A stretch of DNA of 64,000 nucleotides. Origin: Nematostella vectensis. Its lineage: Eukaryota; Cnidaria; Anthozoa; Actiniaria; Edwardsiidae. Made by a program: the position numbers and the translations under genes. The stretch lies in assembly GCF_932526225.1 (NCBI RefSeq), contig NC_064040.1:4089681-4153680 (forward strand). The letters run 5' to 3'. The stretch's first letter is position 1. Each line of letters begins with the position of its first letter. The notes under the pieces were generated by a model. That model did no database searches. It saw only the letters and a list, made by a program, of their open reading frames with translations, and was not told the origin of the DNA. Positions 47,101-57,006 of this stretch are shown piece after piece.

Positions 47101-50100
47101 CTTTCGGAGTAGCAGGAACGAGTCGACAAATAAGACATTTGTTTTAGGTGAGTGTCCAGACCTCTCCCCCTCAACCCCAGATGTAAAGGGACCGGGGCTT
47201 GTAATATTTGTGAATCTATTAACCAATCAGAATGGTTCTCATATTTGTTTCTAGATGAGGGAGACCAGCAGGCTAACATGTCGTCATCCGAAGACACTGC
47301 GCAAGAGGAGCCAGACAGCACAAGGAGATCATGTGATCCCCATAACGCACATGATCGCAACACAGGGAGCTCGTCGTCTTCCGATGTAGACAAGTCCTCC
47401 TTGATAAAAGCACTCACGAAGTTTCAAAACGACAAGTCTAACTCCTCGCTTCCCACGTGGTCCAGGTCGCCTGACCATAAACAAAAAAGCATGGAAAAGT
47501 CTAGAACTCCGAAAACAGTGGATAAATCCGTGATTCCAAGAAATCTGGAAAATGTTCTTGGAAATTCTCAGCAGGACAAAAATGCACTCAGACCTGTGTC
47601 CCCGGACTCTTTGGTGTCAGTGCCACCAGCCGCCTCACCCTCCCCTCCCTCCACGCCACGCTCGTCCGCTAAGAAGGCCCTGAAGGACAGAGTGCATAGC
47701 TGGTCAGCGGGCTCCTCCCAGTCAAGGCGCACATGGGATGTCACGGAAAAGGTGACAAAACCAGCTCACAGAACCACTACACAGAACCAGCACACACAAA
47801 AACACCCACAGAACCAGCACACAAAAACAACCCCACAGAACCAGCACACAAAAACCACCCCGCAGAACCAGCACACAAAAACCACCCCACAGAACCAGCA
47901 CACAAAAACCACCCCACAGAACCAGCACACAAAAACCACCCCACAGAACCAGCACACAGAACCACCCCACAGAACCAGCACACAAAAACCACCCCACAGA
48001 ACCAGCACAGAGAACCAGCACACAAAAACCACCCCACAGAACCAGCACACAGAACCACCCCACAGAACCAGCACACAAAAACACCCACAGAACCAGCACA
48101 CAAAAACAACCCCACAGAACCAGCACACAAAAACCACCCCGCAGAACCAGCACATAAAAACCACCCCACAGAACCAGCACACAAAAACCACCCCACAGAA
48201 CCAGCACACAAAAACCACCCCACAGAACCAGCACACAAAAAACACCCCACAGAACCAGCACACAGAACCACCCCACAGAACCAGCACACAAAAACCACCC
48301 CACAGAACCAGCACAGAGAACCAGCACACAAAAACCACCCCACAGAACCAGCACACAGAACCACCCCACAGAACCAGCACACAAAAACCACCCCACAGAA
48401 CCAGCACACAAAAACCACCCCACAGAACCAGCACACAAAAACCACCCCACAGAACCACCACACAGAACTACCCCACAGAACCACCCCACAGAACCAGCAC
48501 ACAGAACCAGCACACAGAACCAGCACATAGAACCAGCACACAGAGCCAGCACACAGAACCAGCACACAGAACCAGCACACAGAACCAGCACACAGAACCA
48601 CCCCACAGAACCAGCACACAGAACCACCCCACAGAACCAGCACACAAAAACCACCCCACAGAACCAGCACACAAAAACCACCCCACAGAACCAGCACACA
48701 AAAACCACCCCACAGAACCAGCACACAGAACTACCCCACAGAACCACCCCACAGAACCAGCACACAAAAACCACCCCACAGAACCAGCACACAAAAACCA
48801 CCCCACAGAACCAGCCCACAGAACCACTACACAAAACCAGCACACAGAACCACCCCACAGAACCAGCATACAAAAACCACCCCACAGAACCAGCAGACAA
48901 AAACCACCCCACAGAACCAGCACAAAGAACCAGCACACAGAACCACCCCACAGAACCAGCACACAAAAACCACCCCACAGAACCAGCACACAAAAACCAC
49001 CCCACAGAACCAGCACACAGAACCAGCACACAGAACCACCCCACAGAACCAGCACACAAAAAACACCCCACAGAACCAGCACACAGAACCAGCACACAGA
49101 ACCAGCACACAGAACCACCCCACAGAACAAGCCCACAGAACCAGCCCACAGAACCACCCAACAGAACCGCCCCACAGAACCGCCCCACAGAACCACCCCA
49201 AAGAACCAGCCCACAGAACCACCCCACAGAACCAGCACACAAAAACCACCCCACAGAACCAGCACACAAAAACCACCCCACAGAACCAGCACACAAAAAC
49301 CACCCCACAGAACCACCCCACAGAACCAGCACAGAACCAGCCCACAGAACCAGCACATAGAACCAGCACAGAACCAGCCCACAGAACCACCCCACAGAAC
49401 CAGCACACAGAACCAGCACACAGAACCACCCCACAGAACCAGCACACAGAACCAGCACACAGAACCACCCCACAGAACCAGCACACAGAACCAGCACACA
49501 AAAACCACCCCACAGAACCACCCCACAGAACCAGCACAGAACCAGCCCACAGAACCAGCACATAGAACCAGCACAGAACCAGCCCACAGAACCACCCCAC
49601 AGAACCAGCACACAGAACCAGCACACAGAACCACCCCACAGAACCAGCACACAGAACCACCCCACAGAACCACCCCACAGAACCAGCACACAGAACCAGC
49701 ACACAGAACCAGCACACAGAACCACCCCACAGAACCAGCACACAAAAACCACCCCACAGAACCAGCACACAAAAACCACCCCACAGAACCAGCAGACAAA
49801 AACCACCCCACAGAACCAGCACACAAAAACCACCCCACAGAACCAGCACACAAAAACCACCCCACAGAACCAGCACACAGAAACCACCCCACAGAACCAG
49901 CACACAAAAACCACCCCACAGAACCAGCACACAGAACCACCCCACAGAACCAGCACACAGAACCAGCACACAGAACCAGCACACAGAACCAGCACACAAA
50001 AACCACCTCACAGAACCAGCACACAGAACCACCCCACAGGACCAGCACACAAAAACCACCCCACAGGACCAGCACACAGAACCAGCACACATAGGCACCA

Positions 50101-52668
50101 CGCGGAACCACCACACAGACCTGATTTTGCCCTGTGAGCGCGCTCTTTTTGGCGCTTTCCTGGTATTCAGACATTTGAGAGTGACTCGCCTTTGTTTTGT
50201 TTTGTTATTTACCGCTACTATATTACTATTGTTTCCTTAATCTATGTATACTACTGTTTCCTGTTGCACTATACTTATCTAATCTAGATGCTACTGTTTC
50301 CGCCTTTTTAGCCGGTGGAGGATCTCATGCTGGCGTCCATTCACGCCTTCACCGTCGAGCTGCGCTTGGCTTCGGAGTCAGCCTTATCCAAAGTCAGGTA
50401 AAATTGCCCTACGCCAAGGATAGTAGAACGCGCGCTCTTATTGGTCGGTAGAACGCGCGCTCTTATTGGTCGGTAGAACGCGCGCTCTTATTGGTCGATA
50501 GAACGTGTGCTATTTTTGGATAACATACTTAGAAGTGTGCATACTTTCACGATTTAATGGCGATCGTTACGCGATCACGCATGGCAAAAGTCGAATAAGA
50601 TATAGGCGCACTGTAGAGATCAAAATAGATATCATTAAATCTCTCATAAGTGCAGACGACGTTTTAGCATGTCACGAAAAACAATCATGCGACTCGATTT
50701 CGCCGCGTGTTCTTTTTCGTTCAATACACGCGACATGCGGCGCTGTGGCGTCATCTATGCATAGTGCGGAGATTAGTTTGCGTAAGAGCCCCTTCCAGGA
50801 TAAAATAGCTGTAAAATATCATATAGTTGTCGGGCTATGGTGAGTAAGTTCATACAAGCCTTTTGTTTATACCAAGAGCATAATGTATCATATCCCTATA
50901 TCTGGCTCACGTGCGTACTCATCTACTTTTTCCGCCGTGATGTAATCGAAGTACACCTTGCTGTTTCAGAGCGCTGTACGAGCAGAATACTCATGGCAGT
51001 AACGGTGTTGCCAGTGGCAACAAGTCATCCACAGCGGGCTCTGAGGAAAAGCACACGAGCTCTATTCCCGACTGGAAAAGCTCGCACGCGGTACGAACAC
51101 CTTATAAGCGGGCCTAGAGACTGATATGAACAGATAGAGACCTTACAGAGAAGCGGATAAACCAGTTCGAAGATGACGAACCAACGCCCAGACGGGCCCC
51201 CGGAAGGAGGGAGACTGAAAAACAGGCGGGCTGACGGACGTATAGACGGACGGATGGATGGTCGGATTGACAGAGAAATAAAACGGACAGGCGAATAGAA
51301 AGGCAGACAGACAGATATTGATGACGGGTAGACGGCAGGCAGTTACACAAACACACCGACGGACGGACAGACAGGAAAACAGACATACAGACATGCTTGG
51401 CACGAGTTGACAAAAGCGTGGTCAGTAAATCATATTCATAATACCAACACTTACAGTGACTTTATATTCTTTAGGAGATAGCGGGGGTTTTCCGAAACTT
51501 GAGACGCGTGGAATTCAGTCTAAAGAGTAAGTACACTAGAGTTTAGTTCAAATATCTACGATTAACGTATAATCGATCGTTTGTTTGTGTAGCAATGGAT
51601 CAAGCGCTGAGTGTACTGTGCACCGAGCCTGCTGACGAGGTTCCCAAGGTAAGGCCACGTCCATAACATTCACCCATCTAGTAGCCTGTTGCGAAACAAG
51701 TAGGGGACTGGGTCAGAGTGGGGGGTGGCTGGGTCAGACATTTTGGCGAATGGGATTGTGGGATCGTTTGGGTGGACTCCGCGAGTACCACGATCCATCA
51801 ACCAGGCATTAGAACCCAGTCCACAACTCATACTCATACTGACGTATTTTGCCCCTGCTATGGTCAGGCTCACACCTTAGTCAATCAACCACTCTTTTAT
51901 TGTTATTATTTTGTTAATGAGACAGAAACTTCGAGTAAACCACCAGAACAATGCCACGACGGTTGCCTAACTGAGCTATTTCATTACTGTGGCGTGCAAC
52001 TTGGCTTCCCATAGCTTCTGAAACGTACATCACACATGTCTGCATATATTTTTTCGAACTAAACATTCGGCCCATAGAAATTTATTCCAATCCATGTGCA
52101 GTCTAGAAATCTCTCATTGGCTTCTTTTGTATGTCACCTAGTCCCTCAACCTCGTGTTATGTCTTTTTCAGGAAAGAAAAATCAGTGTAGTTGAGCGAGT
52201 GAATAAAAGTAAGTATCATTTTTTCCTGTCAGCTGTGGTTTATGCTGTGGATAATGTTTATTGTCTCAGTGTGGCCACATTGGCAGTTTTAAGTAGCACG
52301 ATATAAACCAATGAGAGTGCGAGAAAAATATCTGATTGACGTGAACTTTATTAGCCAACCAGAGCAAAGGAATGCACGAGTTAGTGCGCATGTGCGCATC
52401 AAAGCACGACAGAATCCTCCTTGTCAATCAAATCCTATTCTCGCATGATCATTGGCTCTCGGACGTTAAACTTTGTGTAAGTGGCCACGGTAGCGCGTGT
52501 CACAATAGAAAGAAATTCAAGTTTCATTTATAAAAGATTTTTGGTTACTGTTTAGGCCCCCATAAATGGCAAGATTTCAAAGTCCGCGCTCGCAAAGCCT
52601 CTTGGGCTGTTGAGCATCGAGACCAGTTCCCAGTTCCTTCATCCGACGAAGATGACGACACTAGCTAA
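38180..52668 (+). CDS. CEP170: CEP170-family centrosomal protein (21 exons, 1153 aa)
   Basis: Exons: 38180-38293, 38674-38757, 39010-39085, 40954-41135, 41225-41320, 42222-42430, 42784-42848, 42930-43375, 43888-44083, 45207-45358, 45628-45703, 45963-46001, 46290-46384, 46478-47147, 47255-47751, 50312-50397, 50970-51090, 51475-51526, 51593-51648, 52172-52208, 52556-52668. Phases agree throughout. CEP170 sits on subdistal appendages of the mother centriole and on microtubules. The N-terminal FHA domain (about 1-105) keeps FFIGRDENLDLTL, SRSVDKKHAVI and DSLNGTFVNDRRV. The family motif KGGTPLYGQPPWW is at about 286-298. A long Ser/Thr/Arg-rich disordered middle follows, then the conserved C-terminal helix (EIAGVFRNLRRVEFSLKTMDQAL). 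Intron 3 is a U12 AT-AC intron. Exon 15 ends at 47751, not in the repeat that follows. Human CEP170 is longer (about 1580). Confidence 0.9.
39772..39954 (-). CDS. Possible small ORF inside CEP170 intron 3
   Basis: A 60-codon frame starts MAEAISKPKETLQHYHIIKN, with A at -3 and G at +4 around the ATG. It is charged and helix-like. No homology is recognised. It diverges from the open frame at 40170, and could be a nested gene, an old element or chance. Confidence 0.25.
   Translation of the reverse strand: MAEAISKPKETLQHYHIIKNIASQRQQRLRLGGYGNRLNQTLEQEIKIRKLQIIMCEKCG
40170..40685 (+). CDS. Unexplained 171-codon open frame inside the U12 intron
   Basis: The frame is longer than expected by chance in such AT-rich DNA. 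Its second half looks coding (LLRYATGDEFAGRKIQVVVS, then LKDISLATLSVPVTQLEESE) and reaches a good donor, AACAAG|GTAAAT, at 40611. Cut there it ends in phase 0, so it could replace exon 4 before exon 5. To be an alternative CEP170 exon it would need the 39110 GT donor and a weak acceptor near 40242. It could also be a nested gene fragment. The family is unknown. Confidence 0.35.
   Translation: MNMSQQQTVTHSALNSNENHQLLLSNLVYFNGRASFTEKQGFFGVYQASDNCTRMILLCVRVCCGMKVLFGPKWIGIEEDRTLCDLLRYATGDEFAGRKIQVVVSSENALKDISLATLSVPVTQLEESESRIVNFLLKPDEETDLNKVNCGLMYCLLLLFASSDQMPSSEL
41930..42168. mobile_element. MITE family B, copy 2 (CEP170 intron 5), degraded
   Basis: Diverged relative of the element at 22171-22420, collinear from GGTCAATTACGTAACAAC to GCGGCTTTAA. 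Its left terminus is eroded, while the right one is recognisable. Confidence 0.75.
44050..45080 (+). repeat. 57-bp minisatellite built from the CEP170 exon 9 end and its splice donor
   Basis: About eighteen units of GACTTACTCTAAGAAAAAAG, GAGCTGGTATGTGAGGAATA and CCTTAGAATCACACAGA. The first unit is the true 3' end of exon 9 (ending 44083) with its donor GCTG|GTATGTGAG. The remaining copies lie in intron 9 and most keep the donor intact. A few change it (GAGCTAGTATG, GAGCAGGTATG). The period of 57 leaves a 293-codon pseudo-frame open in a non-genic register, and the opposite strand is open as well. Confidence 0.92.
47757..50110. repeat. 2.35-kb A/C-only minisatellite in CEP170 intron 15
   Basis: Units combine CACAGAACCAGCACA with CAAAAACCACCCC or CAGAACCACCCC in 12-, 15- and 27-bp steps. 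Longer blocks recur, such as 47803-48060 and 48073-48365. One strand is almost free of T and poor in G. Every step is a multiple of three, so frames on both strands stay open for hundreds of codons, producing apparent THR/GLN/HIS/PRO-rich or Cys/Trp/Val/Phe-rich proteins of up to 980 codons. The donor GAAAAG|GTGACA just before the array, and phase-matched exon 16 after it, show that it is intronic. Confidence 0.93.
50417..50516. repeat. 29-bp tandem repeat, four units
   Basis: GGTAGAACGCGCGCTCTTATT plus GGTC recurs three times almost exactly, followed by a decayed fourth copy (GATAGAACGTGTGCTATTTTT). It starts 20-30 bp after the exon 16 donor, in intron 16. Confidence 0.9.
51180..51400. repeat. 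Degenerate GACGGACAGACA simple repeat in intron 17
   Basis: A purine-rich stretch of GACA/GACGGA/GATGGA-like tetramers with no longer period. It holds only spurious open frames on the complementary strand. Confidence 0.7.
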
Positions 52669-54892
52669 AGACTAGTGACTAGTTCCAGTCACCTTTTCCG
52701 ACAATGATAAAGACACTGGTTGAAGACTTGTTATGTAGCTTCCACATCACAGAACAATTAAAAGAATCCACAAAGGTGTTGAAATAATGCCTGCAATCAC
52801 CATAGGGTCAAATGTCTACAGCCGTTTGCAAGTAATGGGCACAGAGAAATTGATTCTCCATGCCGGCTAGAATTATTATTATTTATGTTCCAAAGAAGTT
52901 TCCAGAAACTGATGTGATCTTTCCGTTGACAGATGAGACGACGGAAAATATTTAACTTATTGAACCGAAATATCAATAAACTACGACGAATGTTCCGCGA
53001 ATGACTTGTTATCTCGTGTTTATTTTTCCTCACTTTGTTTTATAGGGTGGAATTTTTGATATTATGTATGATAGATACTATTTTGTTAAGAGAAAAATCA
53101 ATATAAAAGCTGTCAATTTATCACCTTGCTATCATTTTCACGGTAACTTCGATCATAAAGACGGTTGTTCAACATAGTTACACTTTTTTTTATAAGAACG
53201 TCAAATTTTCAGTTGGGCCTTTCCTATTTTTGGAGTATTTGAAGGTTGAAAATACATGCTCTTAAATTTCAGTGTATACAAATAGTGACGTTATATGAAG
53301 TATTAAAAAAAAGGATTACACACGCAATCAATAGCAATGATATTATCGTCGTTATTATGGAACACGATAATAATTCTGCATTTGAAAAGGTGTTAGACTA
53401 ACAACAATACTTTTCTTCTATCTGAGCCTCGGCGTGTTCTTTTTTAAGAATTTAGTGAAATCTCAGGCTATAAACGTTCTTCCAAAAAAGGGAAAAAAAG
53501 AGTATTGTATTACCGTGGCGCGCAGTTTGGCCTCCGCATAGCAGAGATACGAGGAAGCTTCTAGCGCCGATACTTGGCTAGAGGCTATGAGTTACAACCC
53601 ACTAGCGGAACAGTTTGTGGGATTTTACGCACATAAAAAGCATATTACACACGCGAAGCATCTCCTATCTTGATTTCAACATCAATAAAATTGGATTTAA
53701 TCTAGACCTTATTTTGAAGTTATCGCGCTATGCACAAAGCTAGAAAAAGGTAGGCTGAAAACATCCTAGAACGATAAACTCTGGGTTTCCGAGGATGGCT
53801 AGGAACAGACGCATGTCTCGAAGTGATAAAGACTGCTCTTCTTTTGCGTGTTTATACTCTAGGTAGGCTATATGTGTATGCGATAAGATTATTCTATTTA
53901 ATATATCTTATTGTGAAGATAAAATAAGTGTGATGCGTAACAAGGCGTTCACACAAGAGTGGTTCTCGGAACCCTGTTCAGAGAGTGATAACACTCAAGA
54001 AAACACAAAAAATTGTGTGAAATTTGACAAAGTGAAGTGCACTTCACCTGTTTCATTTTTATATTCATGACTTTTAACTTATGTGGCTATGTACCCTGCA
54101 CCATTGTGATGCAAAACTTTCACTTATTTCCCTTAATTCGTGTCCAATAGTAATCAGGTCGCGGTGTTATTAGTAAATGTAGTATTCCTAATGGGGGATA
54201 GTGAGTCAATTCTCCACCATCGTCCCCCAAATACAAGGGCACAGCCCGTACCGCAGCCCGTTGTTTTGCTGCCTGGGAAGATGTTAGACCCCTCGGTTGC
54301 TGGGAAAAAATCGTCCCGAATGGTTCTGCTGGCAAATTTTTGGAGTCGAACTAGTTGTGCTGGGAATATTTTTTGGGGAGCTGGATGAATGGGAGAAGTT
54401 CGTCCCAATCGGTTATACGGGCAACTATTCATCCGCTAAAATTCCCAACCAATGCTGGCTGGGAAAGAAAAAGGAATGGTCCCACCTGGAAAAAAAGTAA
54501 CATATATTTTTTCCAGAAACTTTTAAAATGGATACTTTCGCCATTGGAACATATTCAAACGACGAAATGTGCCATTTTAACGTGCTTCGGGAGAGGGGGC
54601 TCGCTGTATGCCCTTGCAAATAATCAGGTATAACCTACTGTAAATGAAAGGAAGTGATGTCTTTTCCGTAGTCAGCATACCCTGAACACATCCCCCCCCC
54701 ATGAAAAACTTGTCACCGTCGAGCCGTTTTTTTCTCTGTTTCAGCCCCGAGGTGGTTCCAGCACTAGAACATTCCCCATACTTTGTGGTATGCTTTAATA
54801 GGTCTCTAGAAAAACGTTTCTTTAATAAATAGATCAATTAGGGGACTTATTAGGGATTATTCTCACACGCACTCTTAAAAGCAGACACATTT
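52669..54892. other. Convergent intergenic region, CEP170 / sHSP
   Basis: It contains MITE family A copy 2 (53181-53503). Near 54290-54480 there is a diverged pair of GCTGGGAA...CGTCCC(A/G)A segments that looks like element debris. No gene is supported. The rest is AT-rich unique DNA. Confidence 0.5.
53181..53503. mobile_element. MITE family A, copy 2 (uninterrupted)
   Basis: About 323 bp beginning CACTTTTTTTTATAAGAACGTC and ending with AACGTTCTTCC then AAAAAAAGAGT. It is collinear with the interrupted copy at 4531-5333 and supplies the empty-site sequence for the insertion there (GAACGTCAAATTTTCAG). Confidence 0.8.
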
Positions 54893-56578
54893 TCAAAATA
54901 ACTTAATCCGGTTTCGTTCCGAGTCCTCGCCGATTGGACTAGACGATATTTCGGCCGTTCCAGGAGTAGTCGACATACAGTCGTCTAAATCCATCGATAG
55001 CGAAAAATGACAATCCCCGAAATATGCAGTCTGGCTTGAGGTGCGAGTGAGCTTCTTTTTCACGTTTTTGGTTCCCTCGACTATCAACTGACCATCGCGC
55101 ATACAAAACCGCGCGGTTACCGACTGCGTTTTGATGTCCTCGGGTAGCGGGATAGAGCGCAAAAATTTTCCTCCCTCGGCGCCTCTAGACGTTTTGGCGC
55201 AATGTTTTCCGCATATAAGCACATGGTCGTCCTCTACGGACCAAGTGATATCCTCGGGTCGATATCTACCGATATCTAATGTGGCTATTGTCACCTTGTC
55301 GGCGCTTTTAGCGACGCTTTTAGTCGTAGGGGATGTCAGACTCGTGTCGCTGAAAAAGTCGTCCAGAAACGAGGAGCGAAACACTTCAGCGCACGCCTTG
55401 TCGACCTTTTCATTTTCTGTGAAACTAAAATAAAAAAACATTAATTACGACTAAGACAGTAATTGCCGCTAGGATTATCTAGAACAGTTTCATCGGTTAG
55501 GCAATAAAGCCTCCCTGACCGAAAACACCTGGACTTAATGATTTATAAAGAGCAAAAGTTACTCGGAAACATTTCAGGATTTTACGCTTTCATTTGCTGA
55601 CTCGTGTATTATCAAAACAACAACAGAACAAAAGAATACTATCTAAAAGGCAAAATGCGTAAACAATCTCCTCAAATCCCTTTGAAGCCCGTGATCTAGA
55701 ACATGTCCTTCCCGGACTGTTAGTTCTTTGTTTCACATATTTTTAGTATTGTTTCGCTTTTTCGCGCTCCAAGAGAGAAAGTCTAGAATTATAGAACGAT
55801 ATCGTGGGTCACGACGCGTGAAACTACCCCGTGTCGCACGCACTCGTGGGTATATTTGTTTTAGGCTGTATAATCCTCCTGTTTCTCATTCGTTCAAGGC
55901 GGATTGAGCCACTCTATAGGCCACCACCATACAGAGTCTACTTATCACTTACTAACGGCTCAACCAACCAAACCAACAGATTCCCGCGCGAAATCCAACT
56001 TTAGTGCTATTCAAGATATCACTTTCACTTGAATACGATCTATCTCAGGCGATTAGCGCACGAGAGTCCCGACTCACTTTTTTAACGTGCCCTTTACTTA
56101 AACCCAATAAAATAATTTATTTTATTTTATTTGAATCTCTCTCGCGCCACTATATTGCTATTTAGGACAATTTATCGAATAAAGTAATTATTGAAATAAT
56201 TATCATTTTTACAAAAAAATGTCCCTGGATTGAATCTTGCAGATGAGGTAGTGTATAAAGAACCACTTATTAACCGACCCACACAAGGTCTAAAAAGCTT
56301 TGTAATTATAGCATAAAGCGAAGTATAAAGCGAATTTAGGTTATAAACAAAAGTGGCATCGATCGTCTGTGATTTCGGGTCATAAATCGACGTGGTTTTT
56401 GCATTATCACTGGCGTCAAACTGGTATATATTACCATGTTCAAAACACAGAAATATTCACCTAAATACTCGAAAATTCCCATCATCTCCGGGACACAATA
56501 CCTGATCAATCCACAATAAATAATCCACACCTACCCTTTGTCAAAAAACTCGGCGACAAGTTCTCGCGAGCCAGCCAT
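54893..56578 (-). CDS. Small heat-shock protein (alpha-crystallin/Hsp20 family)
   Basis: Exons 56535-56578 and 54893-55424 join at a split glycine (AAAGG|GTAGGT to TTTTAG|T) to give 191 aa. The start reads MAGSRELVAEFFDKGFTENE. The alpha-crystallin domain spans about residues 57-135: DKVTIATLDIGRYRPEDITW, VLICGKHC, GKFLRSIPLPEDI and GQLIVEGTKN follow the expected strand order. The acidic Ser-rich tail ends NRIKLF, a possible I-X-I/L anchor for oligomerisation. Such proteins are ATP-independent holdases in cytosol or nucleus. Heat-shock elements upstream fit stress induction. The exact orthologue is not assignable. Confidence 0.88.
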
Positions 56579-56743
56579 CACGAAAGGACAGAGTACGCGG
56601 GGGACATCTTTACACCGCGGTCCATTCAATGTTATTTAACGGAGAACGCCGAGAAAATGCAGCCAAAATCAGTCCCGGGTCTGAGCGACCATCTTAACTT
56701 GACACAATTCGTGTTATTGTGGCGTTCCACGCCAGCGAGCCAA

Positions 56744-56756
56744 TTCGAGAAGCTTC
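56744..56756. promoter_or_regulatory. Heat-shock element, three perfect units
   Basis: TTCGAGAAGCTTC fits nTTCnnGAAnnTTCn exactly. It lies about 166 bp upstream of the sHSP start codon. Confidence 0.8.
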
Positions 56757-56817
56757 TATCAACACAATAAAAGAGAATTAACGACACGACCAGTTTACCA
56801 CCGGGTTTTCACTTGAA

Positions 56818-56825
56818 TTCTAGAA
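56818..56825. promoter_or_regulatory. Heat-shock element, two units
   Basis: TTCTAGAA is a two-unit core. Together with the sites on either side it makes a cluster in the sHSP promoter. Confidence 0.55.
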
Positions 56826-56993
56826 TGTTGTTTGTATTAGGGCACAATGCCACCGGTCAGCGCTAGATGATTCCAGAGTTTGTTTTATTCCCTCCGTCTT
56901 AGACCAAACGGGATAATTTCCTTGTGACTTTCAACATGAAATGAATACTAGCGATTAAGAAGTGATGTCAGACGAAAAGACAGGAGAAATTAT

Positions 56994-57006
56994 TTCTAGA
57001 AAGTTC
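56994..57006. promoter_or_regulatory. Heat-shock element, three perfect units (distal)
   Basis: TTCTAGAAAGTTC again fits the three-unit consensus, about 416 bp upstream of the sHSP start codon. A further TTC follows closely. Confidence 0.75.

Noticed and set aside
47152-50094. A 980-codon plus-strand frame and several 230-760-codon minus-strand frames
   Set aside because: All but the first 200 codons lie in a minisatellite whose units are multiples of three. The genuine exon 15 ends at the GAAAAG|GTGACA donor (47751) and joins 50312 in phase.
51114-51413. Minus-strand frames rich in Ser, Val and Cys
   Set aside because: They are translations of a degenerate GACAGACGGA simple repeat in CEP170 intron 17.
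54140-54633. Overlapping open frames of 64-92 codons on both strands
   Set aside because: They follow diverged repeated segments (GCTGGGAA...CGTCCC) and have no splice sites or homology; probably element debris.
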